The notes under the pieces were generated by a model. That model saw only the letters and a list, made by a program, of their open reading frames with translations, had not been told where the DNA came from and did not search any database. From positions 1 to 64,000 of the forward strand of contig NZ_FOEI01000008.1 in the NCBI RefSeq assembly GCF_900110615.1: a DNA stretch of 64,000 bases. Reading direction: 5' to 3'. Of this stretch, positions 33,820-41,955 are shown piece by piece (positions within the stretch are counted from its first letter, which is position 1; each line of letters starts with the position of its first letter). This DNA comes from Flavobacterium urocaniciphilum. GTDB taxonomy: Bacteria > Bacteroidota > Bacteroidia > Flavobacteriales > Flavobacteriaceae. The translations under genes were made by a program, and so were the position numbers.

Positions 33820-35058
33820 TTATTCTTTTATAAGTTTGAATGTTTTAGTAAATGCATTGTCAACAACAACCGAAACAAAGTAAATGCCATTTGGAGCATT
33901 TAAATTCAGTTCTAATTGAGCAATGTTTTCATTATTTCGTTCCATTATTACTTGTCCAGAAATATTTGTAACAGTAGTTTTTACAGAATTAAAATGTGAT
34001 CCAAGATCTAAATTAATAATTCCATTTGAAGGATTTGGATATAATTTAATTTGATTGTTTAATTGGAAATCATCCGAAGCTAACACTACGTTTTGACAAG
34101 TTGAAGTTGCAATACAACCATTTTTATTTACAATTACTGCATAACTTCCATCTACTGCAGGTGTAAAAGCTTGACTTGTTGCTCCACCAACTGGAGTGTT
34201 AGCATTATTACAGTCGACCCATTGATAAGTGGCGCCTGCTTCATTAGCAGTTAAAGTATTACCACTAGCAGAAACTGAAGCGTCAATTGTGCTTAAAGTT
34301 AATGTTGGACCAGCAATATAATTTGAAGTACTTCCCACAAAATTAAAGTTAGCTAATGTACCAGTATTGTTATTACCAGAATAATCTAAAGTAGTTGTAT
34401 TAGTAGTGTTATTACCACCAGGAATTCCGTTGTTAAATTTATAATAACCAATTAAACCAGTTTGTGTAGCACAATATTCAGTATTCATATTTGCAGCAAT
34501 TTCTGCTCCTGTTTTAGCTACATTCCAAACTTTTACTTCATCTATGGAACCTAAAAAAAAGTTTATATTATCAACGCGTCTAGCTACAGCAAATTTTACA
34601 GTTGTACCAGTACTGATTGTAGAAGTAGAAAAATTTCCTTGAACATCTAATACACCATCAACATAAATGGCAACTTTATTAGTAGCGCTCGGATTGTAAA
34701 CAGCAGCCACATGATGCCATAAACCATTGTTTACTACAATGTTTCCATTTACACCACTTCCTCCAACTTCTAATCTTAATTTTCCTCCAAATAATACATT
34801 GAAAGTAAAACGTGCTCCAGTTGCATTTGCACCCCAATCGCAAATTACGTTTTGCACTCCGCCTGTTCCAGGATCAGTATTAGCAGTTGTTTTAATCCAA
34901 GCTTCAATAGTTCTAGCATTGTTTCCAGCTACAGCGCCAAAATTTGTTGTAACAGCATCATTTACTCCATCAAAATGTAAAGCGCTTTGTGCTTGAGTAA
35001 AAAATGGGAATAATGTAACACCTAATAAAAGGCTTCTAAAAAATAATTTTTTTTTCAT
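33820..35058 (-). CDS. LamG-domain protein secreted by T9SS
   Basis: The 412-residue product has a signal peptide (cleavage near FFTQAQ) and a concanavalin/LamG-3 domain (about 25-210; ALHFDGVNDAVTTNFG, TIEAWIKTT, GLWHHVAAVYNPSATNKVAIYVDGVLD, GSIDEVKVWNVAKT). An Ig-like segment follows (about 260-325; ATYQWVDCNNANTPVGG, VIVNKNGCIATSTC). The type A T9SS sorting domain (about 335-412) reads LYPNPSNGIINLDLG and GIYFVSVVVDNAFTKTFKLIKE. LamG domains bind glycans or proteins, so an adhesin or carbohydrate-binding role is likely. It would be exported across the outer membrane and anchored or released after sorting. Confidence 0.9.
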   Translation of the reverse strand: MKKKLFFRSLLLGVTLFPFFTQAQSALHFDGVNDAVTTNFGAVAGNNARTIEAWIKTTANTDPGTGGVQNVICDWGANATGARFTFNVLFGGKLRLEVGGSGVNGNIVVNNGLWHHVAAVYNPSATNKVAIYVDGVLDVQGNFSTSTISTGTTVKFAVARRVDNINFFLGSIDEVKVWNVAKTGAEIAANMNTEYCATQTGLIGYYKFNNGIPGGNNTTNTTTLDYSGNNNTGTLANFNFVGSTSNYIAGPTLTLSTIDASVSASGNTLTANEAGATYQWVDCNNANTPVGGATSQAFTPAVDGSYAVIVNKNGCIATSTCQNVVLASDDFQLNNQIKLYPNPSNGIINLDLGSHFNSVKTTVTNISGQVIMERNNENIAQLELNLNAPNGIYFVSVVVDNAFTKTFKLIKE

Positions 35059-35241
35059 AATTGTGTGTTTTTTTAGTATTAGTTGAAGCCGAAAATATTA
35101 AAAATTAGGTTTTTTGAATCATTATTGAAGTTTTTACACTTTTTTTGTGGTTTTAGTGAAAAATGTTGTTATAATTATATAAAATATGTAATAAAATTGT
35201 TTGTTTTATATAAAATAATGAAATTTTATCAGAATTACTCA

Positions 35242-35277
35242 AAAAAAAAACCCAGCATATTGCTGGGTTTTTTTTTA
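35242..35277 (-). terminator. intrinsic terminator after the trans-sulfuration gene
   Basis: AAACCCAGCA, TATT, TGCTGGGTTT with long A and T runs, just beyond the stop codon of the gene at 35291 on the reverse strand. Confidence 0.85.
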
Positions 35278-35290
35278 TAATTTTTTGTTC

Positions 35291-36436
35291 TTATTGAAAA
35301 GCTTGTTCTAAGTCAGCTAATAAATCTGAAATATCTTCAACACCAACACTCAAACGAACTAAATCATCTGTAATTCCAATTTCTTTACGTTTGTCTTCCG
35401 GAATTGAAGCGTGCGTCATTAAAGCTGGATGATTTGCTAAAGATTCTACACCACCTAAAGATTCTGCTAAAGTGAATACTTTTACTTTTTCCAACATTTT
35501 AATAGCATCTGCTTTTGCACCTGATTTAAAAGTGAATGAAACCATTCCGCCAAAACCACCAATCATTTGTTTTTTAGCAATGTCATGATTTGGATGATTT
35601 TCTAATCCCGGATAATATACTTTATCCACTTTTGGATGATTTACTAAATATTCAGCAACTTTAGCGCCGTTTTCACAATGTCTTTGAACACGTAAATGTA
35701 AGGTTTTGATCCCTCTTAAAACTAAGTAACTGTCCATTGGTCCTAATGTTCCACCTGTTGCGAATTGAGCAAAATGTAATTTTTCACCTAATGCTTCATC
35801 TTTTACAATTAATGCACCAGCAATAACATCACTGTGTCCGCCTAAATATTTAGTAGCCGAATGCATAACAATATCTGCACCTAAATCTAATGGTTTTTGT
35901 AAATAAGGAGTTGCAAATGTGTTGTCAACTGCAAAAAGTAAGTTGTGTTTTTTAGTGATTTTTGCTATTTCAGCAATATCCGCTAATTTCATTAATGGAT
36001 TGGTTGGAGTTTCTACCCAAACTAACTTTGTATTGGCATTAATTAACGATTCGAATTTCGCATAATCAGTCATTTCTACAAAGTGAAACTTGATTCCGTA
36101 TTCTTGATAAATTCTTGCAAACATTCTGTACGTTCCACCGTATAAATCGTCCATAGCAATAACTTCATCGCCAGGCTTTAATAATTTCATAACCGAATCC
36201 GTTGCCGCTAATCCAGAAGCAAATGCTAAACCTCTTGTTCCGTTTTCAATACTTGCTAACGCTTGTTCTAAAGCTGTACGTGTTGGATTGGCAGCTCTAC
36301 TGTATTCATATTCGTTTAAAGGTACACCTGGACTCGTTTGTACAAATGTAGAAGTTTGATATACTGGTGGCATTACCGCTCCTGTACTTGGATCGTGATG
36401 CTGATTTCCGTGAATTACTTTGGTATTGAATTTCAT
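35291..36436 (-). CDS. cystathionine gamma-synthase/lyase family PLP enzyme
   Basis: The 381-residue trans-sulfuration enzyme has the PLP lysine in MHSATKYLGGHSDVIAGAL near 197, YEYSRAANPTRTALEQAL near 43, the glycine motif ASGLAATDSVMKLLKPGDEV near 75-95 and the SLGGVESLANHPALMTHASIP signature near 325-345. Gamma-synthase (MetB), gamma-lyase and methionine gamma-lyase cannot be separated by sequence alone; gamma-synthase or lyase in Met/Cys interconversion is most likely. The gene follows the TPR gene by 22 bp. Confidence 0.9.
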   Translation of the reverse strand: MKFNTKVIHGNQHHDPSTGAVMPPVYQTSTFVQTSPGVPLNEYEYSRAANPTRTALEQALASIENGTRGLAFASGLAATDSVMKLLKPGDEVIAMDDLYGGTYRMFARIYQEYGIKFHFVEMTDYAKFESLINANTKLVWVETPTNPLMKLADIAEIAKITKKHNLLFAVDNTFATPYLQKPLDLGADIVMHSATKYLGGHSDVIAGALIVKDEALGEKLHFAQFATGGTLGPMDSYLVLRGIKTLHLRVQRHCENGAKVAEYLVNHPKVDKVYYPGLENHPNHDIAKKQMIGGFGGMVSFTFKSGAKADAIKMLEKVKVFTLAESLGGVESLANHPALMTHASIPEDKRKEIGITDDLVRLSVGVEDISDLLADLEQAFQ

Positions 36437-36458
36437 ATTCTAATTATATATTAATCTT

Positions 36459-38243
36459 TTATATTCCTTGTTGTTTGTCGCCTCGCAATTGACGATATTG
36501 TTTTCGAGCTTCTGTAAAATAAATACTATCCGGATGTTCGAGTACTATTTTTTCGTATAAATTTTTGGCTTTTTCAGGGTCGTTGAGTTGTTTGTTATAA
36601 ATCTCAGCCGAATAAAATAAAGCTTCGTCTATATAAATTCCATCTTTATGGTTATCTAAAATGTTTTGATAGTAGCTAATTGCTTTGGCAAAATTACCTA
36701 ATTTCTCGTAATTTCTACCCACTTTATACAAAGTTCCTGCTTCAATACTTTCACCTTTGTGTTTCACTAAAATCTGCAAGAAAGCTTCTAATGCTTCAGC
36801 GGGTTTGTTTTGATATTCTAATAGATCAGCTTTGGAATAATCTTGCAAAGCCACTTTTAAAGAATCTTCAGCTTCATTGTCGCTAATCAATAAAAATAAT
36901 TCTACCGCATCATTTGCTATTAATTGTGTAGATGCTTGTTTCAATTCACTAGCTTGTTTTTTTGCCCAATCGAAATCCTTTTTAAAAAAACTGGTTTTAG
37001 CCATTCGCATACTTGCCTCGTGAGAAAACTCATCGTTTGGTAAATCATTCTGAATTTGAGCATAGTAAATAATCGCCTGATTGAATTTTTCATTAAACAC
37101 AAAAACATCAGCCATCTCCATTTTTACTTTCGCTTTATTGCGCACATTTAAAGGCATAGCTAACATTTTATCTAAAAGGGCTTTAGATTTTTCAAAGTCA
37201 TTTAAATAAAACGCTTTAAAATGTGCCGCTAAAATTTGTAAATCGACCGAAAATGGAGAATCTCCATATTGATTTAAAAGGGTATCGAATTTACTTTGAA
37301 TTAAAGGATAATTTTCTGGTTTCGAATTGGCTATTTCGTTTTTCAATAAAAAGTATTCGGCATTTAAAATAGTAGCTTCGTCTGTTGTGTTTTGTAAAAT
37401 AAACTGAAAAATAGCTTGAGCCGTTTCATTATCTTTTTCGTTTACACAAATTTGAGCCAATTGAATAATATCGTCAAACGATTCTGGATTTCTTTTATAA
37501 ATCGATTTTTCCTGAATGAACGCTTTATTGTATTCTTTCTGATTAACATACAACCAGCTTAAAAATTGATTCCAATAAATATCTTGATTTTTCTGTGTTC
37601 TAAGTAATAGTTCTTTTTTTAAGGAAGCTACAAAAATATTTTCAACATCATCTTGCATGAAAAACAACAACTGATTTTGAACATTCATGGTCGCATTTTG
37701 ATTCGAATAAGCATGATCCAACAACTTTACAACCATTACATCTAAATTTCCCATTTGACCTTGTAGTAATGCCATTTGGTAATCGAAATTTAATCCAGAA
37801 TTTCCTTTCTGACCAATTTCATAGGTTGTATAGGCTTGTTGTAATAATGATTTTTGTTCGAATGCTTGTCCGATTTGATACGCGTAGTTGGGCTGACTTT
37901 GAACTACTTCATATGCTTTTTTGTAATACGAATCAGCTTTAGCTTGATCTTTTTGCAATTGCGCGTTATAACCTAATTCTACAAAAAAGTTAGGTTGGTT
38001 GAACTTTTCTTTTCTGCTTAATAATAATTTTTCGGCTTTATCAAATTGTTTTAAATTTTGATAACAGCTGGCTAATTTTTGTGTGAAATAAAAATTTCCG
38101 GGTTGTTTTTTCTCTATCTCTTCATACAAAGATGTGGCTTTGTCAAATTCGCCTTTGTCAAAGTAATTCTGCGCTAATTGTTCGTTTTGTGCCAAACCAA
38201 TTAGCGAGATAAAGAAAAACAGATATGTGAATAGTTTATTCAT
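36459..38243 (-). CDS. exported tetratricopeptide-repeat protein
   Basis: The 594-residue product has a signal peptide (cleavage near GLAQ) followed by TPR helices throughout: AQNYFDKGEFDKATSLYEEI near 24, YQNLKQFDKAEKLLL, YAYQIGQAFEQKSLLQQAYTTYEIG near 118, AFLQILVKHKGESIEAGTLYKVGRNYEKLG near 480 and YNKQLNDPEKAKNLYEKIVLEHPDS near 550. It is probably periplasmic or outer-membrane-associated and a scaffold for protein interaction. The partner is unknown. It is upstream of, and probably cotranscribed with, the trans-sulfuration gene, but no functional link is evident. Confidence 0.88.
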   Translation of the reverse strand: MNKLFTYLFFFISLIGLAQNEQLAQNYFDKGEFDKATSLYEEIEKKQPGNFYFTQKLASCYQNLKQFDKAEKLLLSRKEKFNQPNFFVELGYNAQLQKDQAKADSYYKKAYEVVQSQPNYAYQIGQAFEQKSLLQQAYTTYEIGQKGNSGLNFDYQMALLQGQMGNLDVMVVKLLDHAYSNQNATMNVQNQLLFFMQDDVENIFVASLKKELLLRTQKNQDIYWNQFLSWLYVNQKEYNKAFIQEKSIYKRNPESFDDIIQLAQICVNEKDNETAQAIFQFILQNTTDEATILNAEYFLLKNEIANSKPENYPLIQSKFDTLLNQYGDSPFSVDLQILAAHFKAFYLNDFEKSKALLDKMLAMPLNVRNKAKVKMEMADVFVFNEKFNQAIIYYAQIQNDLPNDEFSHEASMRMAKTSFFKKDFDWAKKQASELKQASTQLIANDAVELFLLISDNEAEDSLKVALQDYSKADLLEYQNKPAEALEAFLQILVKHKGESIEAGTLYKVGRNYEKLGNFAKAISYYQNILDNHKDGIYIDEALFYSAEIYNKQLNDPEKAKNLYEKIVLEHPDSIYFTEARKQYRQLRGDKQQGI

Positions 38244-38326
38244 ATTTATAAGCCACTAAATTAACAAAAATTAGCCAACTCGATGCAAGGTTAGTAAATA
38301 TTTAAGAGTTATGGGTTTTTTACAAC

Positions 38327-38408
38327 GTTTGTCACTCTGAAAGAGTCTCAATTTGGTTTGTTTGAGATGCTTTAACTTCGTTGAATCTTCGATTTCAGCA
38401 TGACAAAC
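38327..38408. repeat. 82-bp REP-like intergenic palindrome (copy 2)
   Basis: It opens GTTTGTCACTCTGAAAG and closes ATTTCAGCATGACAAAC, imperfect terminal inverted repeats shared with the element at 26927-26986. The first 35 bp are similar in the two copies (GTCTCAA, GTTTG, TGAGAT at the same spacing). The interior here is about 20 bp longer and contains its own small inverted repeat. Confidence 0.7.
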
Positions 38409-38435
38409 GTTGTGGCTTTATTCTATTGTAAAAAC

Positions 38436-38467
38436 AAAAAAGCAACTCCTAAAAGTTGCTTTTTTTA
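38436..38467 (-). terminator. intrinsic terminator
   Basis: AAAAAGCAACT, CCTAAA, AGTTGCTTTTT with flanking A and T runs, between serS and the TPR gene. It probably ends serS, which is transcribed in reverse from 39792. Confidence 0.75.
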
Positions 38468-38483
38468 TTGTTAGATTCAGAAA

Positions 38484-38513
38484 CAACACTTCAACAAGCT
38501 CAGTGTGACACAA
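38484..38513. repeat. short ACACTTCAACAAGCTCAGTGTGACA repeat-like element
   Basis: This 30-bp stretch near the serS stop has a partial inverted repeat (CACT...AGTG around AAGCT) and matches in style the small dispersed TGTCACACTGAGC... elements often found between Flavobacterium genes. It is a single copy here and related in wording to the REP-like palindromes. It may be a truncated member of that group. Confidence 0.4.
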
Positions 38514-38520
38514 TACAATA

Positions 38521-39792
38521 TTAGTCAATAATATCAAATCCAGTATATCTTCTTAATACTTCCGGAATTACGATTCCTTCAGGTGTTTGATAATTTTCTA
38601 AAATTCCAGCTAATACACGAGGTAAAGCTAATGAACTTCCGTTTAACGTGTGTGCTAATTGGTTTTTACCATTCGCATCTTTATATCTTAATTTTAATCG
38701 GTTCGCTTGGAATGTTTCAAAATTAGAAACCGAAGAAATTTCTAACCAACGATCTTGTGCTGTTGAAAACACCTCGAAATCATACGTTAAAGCAGAAGCA
38801 AAACTCATATCGCCACCACATAAACGTAAAATTCTATAAGGTAATTTTAATTCTTGTAAAATTCCTTTCACGTGTTCTACCATTCCATCTAATGCTGCAT
38901 AAGAATTTTCAGGTTTTTCAACACGTACAATTTCTACTTTATCGAATTGGTGTAAACGATTCAATCCACGAACGTGTGCGCCATATGAACCTGCTTCTCT
39001 ACGGAAACAAGGTGTATAACCTGTACATAAAATTGGCAAATCGCTTTCTGCTACTAAATCGTCTCTGAATAAATTCGTTACCGGAACTTCTGCAGTTGGA
39101 ATTAAATATAAATCGTCCATTCCAACATGGTACATTTGACCTTCTTTATCTGGTAATTGTCCTGTTCCAAATCCTGATGCTTCATTTACTAAATGTGGCA
39201 CTTGATATTCTTTGTAACCTGCATCTGTATTCTTGTCTAAGAAATAAGAGATTAAAGCACGTTGTAATTTGGCACCTTTTCCTTTGTAAACTGGGAAACC
39301 TGCACCTGTAATTTTAACTCCTAATTCGAAATCGATGATGTCGTATTTTTTGGCTAATTCCCAATGCGGTAAAGCCCCTTCGTGTAACACTGGAATATCA
39401 CCTTCTTGGAAAACGTTTAAATTTTCTTCCGGTGTTTTTCCAACAGGAACGATATCAGCTGGTAAGTTTGGTAATTTATATAATTCTTCTTGTAATTGAG
39501 AAGCGATAGTATTAATAGCTTCATTCAATTCTTTCGATTTTTCTCTAATTTGAGTGGTTTTTTCCTTTAAGATTTCAGCTTTGGCTTTTTCGCCACTTTT
39601 CATTAATTCGCCAATATTTTTGGATAATTTATTAGATTCTGCTAAAAGATTGTCTAATTCGGCTTGTGTGTTTCTACGTTTTTCGTCTAATTCCACAACA
39701 AGCTCCACAATTGTAGTAGCTTCGAAGTTTTTCTTCGCTAAACGAGCGATAACTTCTTCTTTGTTTTCTCTAATAAAATTTACTTGTAACAT
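38521..39792 (-). CDS. serS: seryl-tRNA synthetase
   Basis: The 423-residue class II synthetase has an N-terminal coiled-coil arm that grips the long variable arm of tRNA-Ser (about 30-100; ELDEKRRNTQAELDNLLAESNKLSKNIGELMKS). The catalytic core has motif 2 (CFRREAGSYGAHVRGLNRLHQFDKVE, about 265-290) and motif 3 (HTLNGSSLALPRVLAGILENYQ, about 375-397). Length fits the family (about 425). A TACATTTG -7 element lies at 39813-39820. Confidence 0.97.
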   Translation of the reverse strand: MLQVNFIRENKEEVIARLAKKNFEATTIVELVVELDEKRRNTQAELDNLLAESNKLSKNIGELMKSGEKAKAEILKEKTTQIREKSKELNEAINTIASQLQEELYKLPNLPADIVPVGKTPEENLNVFQEGDIPVLHEGALPHWELAKKYDIIDFELGVKITGAGFPVYKGKGAKLQRALISYFLDKNTDAGYKEYQVPHLVNEASGFGTGQLPDKEGQMYHVGMDDLYLIPTAEVPVTNLFRDDLVAESDLPILCTGYTPCFRREAGSYGAHVRGLNRLHQFDKVEIVRVEKPENSYAALDGMVEHVKGILQELKLPYRILRLCGGDMSFASALTYDFEVFSTAQDRWLEISSVSNFETFQANRLKLRYKDANGKNQLAHTLNGSSLALPRVLAGILENYQTPEGIVIPEVLRRYTGFDIID

Positions 39793-39812
39793 GTTTGTTT
39801 AATTTTGGATAG

Positions 39813-39820
39813 CAAATGTA
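39813..39820 (-). promoter_or_regulatory. candidate -7 element of serS
   Basis: CAAATGTA forward, TACATTTG on the reverse strand, 20 bp before the serS start. Confidence 0.45.
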
Positions 39821-39915
39821 TGAAATTGTAGTAAAATAGTAATGAAATTATAGAAACAATTGCTAATTTGACAAGATTATTGTGTTATATTTTAATTATA
39901 TTTAATATTTTTTGT

Positions 39916-39923
39916 TATTTTTG
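39916..39923 (+). promoter_or_regulatory. candidate -7 element of the M1 aminopeptidase gene
   Basis: TATTTTTG, 39 bp before the ATG at 39963. No -33 TTG at standard spacing. Confidence 0.4.
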
Positions 39924-39962
39924 TGAAACCTATTAAAAAACCTAACAAATAACCATAAAATA

Positions 39963-41882
39963 ATGAAAAAAATTACCCAAATCTTTTTCGTTTTAGCTAC
40001 AACATTCTGTTTTTCACAATCTGACGATTCGGATTTTAATAAGATGGTTGAATCTGAAATGAAAGCTGCAAAATCTACATTAGAAGTTCAGGTTAATCCG
40101 AATACCTTAAATTATGATGTAACCTATCATGAATTACGAGTTACTATCAATCCGGCTGCTTCTACAATAAGCGGAGTAGTAACAACAACTTTTACAGCTT
40201 TATCAAATATGAATACCATAGTATTTGATATGGCAACTGTTTTAAATGTAAGCTCAGTTACGATGAATAGTACGAGTTTAACTTTTTCAAAAGCAAGTAA
40301 CCAACTTACTATTAATTTTCCAACAACAATAACAACCGGTACAAGTGCTTCGGTAGTCATTACTTATTCAGGAACACCACCAAATGTAGATGGGGAATTT
40401 TCAAGAACAACTCATAGTGGAACACCAGTATTATGGACGTTATCTGAGCCATTTGGAGCAAGAAGCTGGTGGCCTTGTAAGCAAGATTTAAATGACAAAG
40501 CCAATAGTATTGATGTTTACATTACTGCGCCTTCTCAATACAATTCGGTTGCAAATGGGATGGAACAAAGTAGAGTTATTAATGGCGCAAATGCTACAAC
40601 CCATTTCAAACATAATTATCCAATTGCTGCCTATTTAGTAGCGATTGCTGTTACGAATTACGAAGTTTTTAATCAACAAGGAGGTTTAGGAACTTTAGCT
40701 AGTCCTTATTTCCCAATTGTTAACTATTTATACCCAGAAGAATCAGCATCTTCTCAAGCAAGTTTAGCTGTGACTCCTGATATTATTAACTTTTTTGAAA
40801 CTAAAATAGGTCCTTATCCATTTAGAAATGAAAAATATGGACATGCAAGAGCAGGTTTAAGTGGAGGAATGGAGCATACAACGGTTTCTTTTATGAATAG
40901 TTGGAGTAGAAGTTTAATTGCTCATGAAATGGCTCATCAATGGTTTGGAGATAAAATTACTTGTGGTAGTTGGAAAGATATATGGTTAAATGAAGGATTG
41001 ACTGAATATATGGCTGGCTTAGTTGTTGAAAATTTTGATGGTTCTGCAAGTTTTGTAAATTGGAAAAACTCTAAAATAACGAATATTACATCTCAACTTG
41101 GTGGAGCTACTTATTTAACAGATGCTGAAGCTTTAAATGTTGGTAGAATATTTAGTTCGAGATTGTCCTATAACAAAGGTTCAATGATTGCGCACATGTT
41201 GCGTTGGAAATTAGGAGATGTAGCGTTTTTTAATGCTTTAAATACTTATTTAACGGATCCTGCATTAGCGTATGGTTATGCGGTAACAGCTAATTTTAAA
41301 TCGCACTTAGAAACAGCTTACGGAAATAGTTTAACTGAGTTTTTTAATGATTGGTTGTATAATCAAGGATATCCTACTTATGATATTGTAGCTCAAAATT
41401 GGGGTGCTGGTCAAGCTAAGTTAACTGTTAATCAAACGCAATCACATGCTAGTGTTTCTTTTTTTGAAATGCCTTTAGAGATAAGATTAACAGGGAGTGG
41501 TGGTCAAATACATGATGTGGTTGTTGACAATACTTTTAGTGGAGAAGAATTTATTGTTTCTTGTCCTTTTCCTGTAACTGGTGTGATTTTTGATCCTAAT
41601 AAACATATCGTTTCATTAAATAATACGGTTACTTTAGGAAATGAATCTTTTGATATAAATAGTTTGGTTTCTGTGTATCCAGTGCCAACAGCAGATTTGT
41701 TGAATATTCAATTGCCGACTAATTTCACTTTAGAAAGAGTTGAGATATTAAATAATTTAGGACAATTGATTTCTTCTCACGAATCGAATCAAATAAATGT
41801 TTCGCATTTATCAAGTGGCATACATTTTGTTAAAATTATTACTTCCGAAGGAACGATTCACAAAAATTTCATAAAAAAATAG
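39963..41882 (+). CDS. M1-family zinc aminopeptidase with T9SS sorting domain
   Basis: The 639-residue product has a signal peptide (cleavage near FCFSQ), an M1 N-terminal beta domain (about 45-230) and a gluzincin catalytic domain. H321-E322-x-x-H325 is in LIAHEMAHQWFGD and the third zinc ligand E344 is in WLNEGLTEYM. The exopeptidase motif usually written GxMEN reads GGMEH here, with histidine replacing the final asparagine. A type A T9SS sorting domain (about 565-639; SVYPVPTADLLNIQLP, SGIHFVKIITSEGTIHKNFIKK) shows export to the cell surface or medium, where it would trim peptides. Confidence 0.93.
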   Translation: MKKITQIFFVLATTFCFSQSDDSDFNKMVESEMKAAKSTLEVQVNPNTLNYDVTYHELRVTINPAASTISGVVTTTFTALSNMNTIVFDMATVLNVSSVTMNSTSLTFSKASNQLTINFPTTITTGTSASVVITYSGTPPNVDGEFSRTTHSGTPVLWTLSEPFGARSWWPCKQDLNDKANSIDVYITAPSQYNSVANGMEQSRVINGANATTHFKHNYPIAAYLVAIAVTNYEVFNQQGGLGTLASPYFPIVNYLYPEESASSQASLAVTPDIINFFETKIGPYPFRNEKYGHARAGLSGGMEHTTVSFMNSWSRSLIAHEMAHQWFGDKITCGSWKDIWLNEGLTEYMAGLVVENFDGSASFVNWKNSKITNITSQLGGATYLTDAEALNVGRIFSSRLSYNKGSMIAHMLRWKLGDVAFFNALNTYLTDPALAYGYAVTANFKSHLETAYGNSLTEFFNDWLYNQGYPTYDIVAQNWGAGQAKLTVNQTQSHASVSFFEMPLEIRLTGSGGQIHDVVVDNTFSGEEFIVSCPFPVTGVIFDPNKHIVSLNNTVTLGNESFDINSLVSVYPVPTADLLNIQLPTNFTLERVEILNNLGQLISSHESNQINVSHLSSGIHFVKIITSEGTIHKNFIKK

Positions 41883-41903
41883 TCAAACTCTAAAATAATA
41901 ATG

Positions 41904-41937
41904 AAAAGTAAGGTGAAAACCTTACTTTTGCTTTTTA
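41904..41937 (+). terminator. intrinsic terminator overlapping the rseP -7 element
   Basis: AAAAGTAAGGT, GAAA, ACCTTACTTTT, then GCTTTTT. The 3' arm contains TACTTTTG (41923-41930), a perfect -7 octamer for the following rseP gene, 25 bp before its ATG. Confidence 0.65.
41923..41930 (+). promoter_or_regulatory. candidate -7 element of rseP inside the hairpin
   Basis: TACTTTTG matches TAnnTTTG. It lies in the 3' arm of the hairpin that ends the upstream gene. No TTG at -33. Confidence 0.4.
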
Positions 41938-41955
41938 TAAACAAATCAAATAACA

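Noticed and set aside
35083..35280. 65-residue forward ORF between the LamG gene and the trans-sulfuration gene
   Set aside because: AT-rich filler that runs straight into the hairpin terminator at 35242-35277. No sensible protein pattern.
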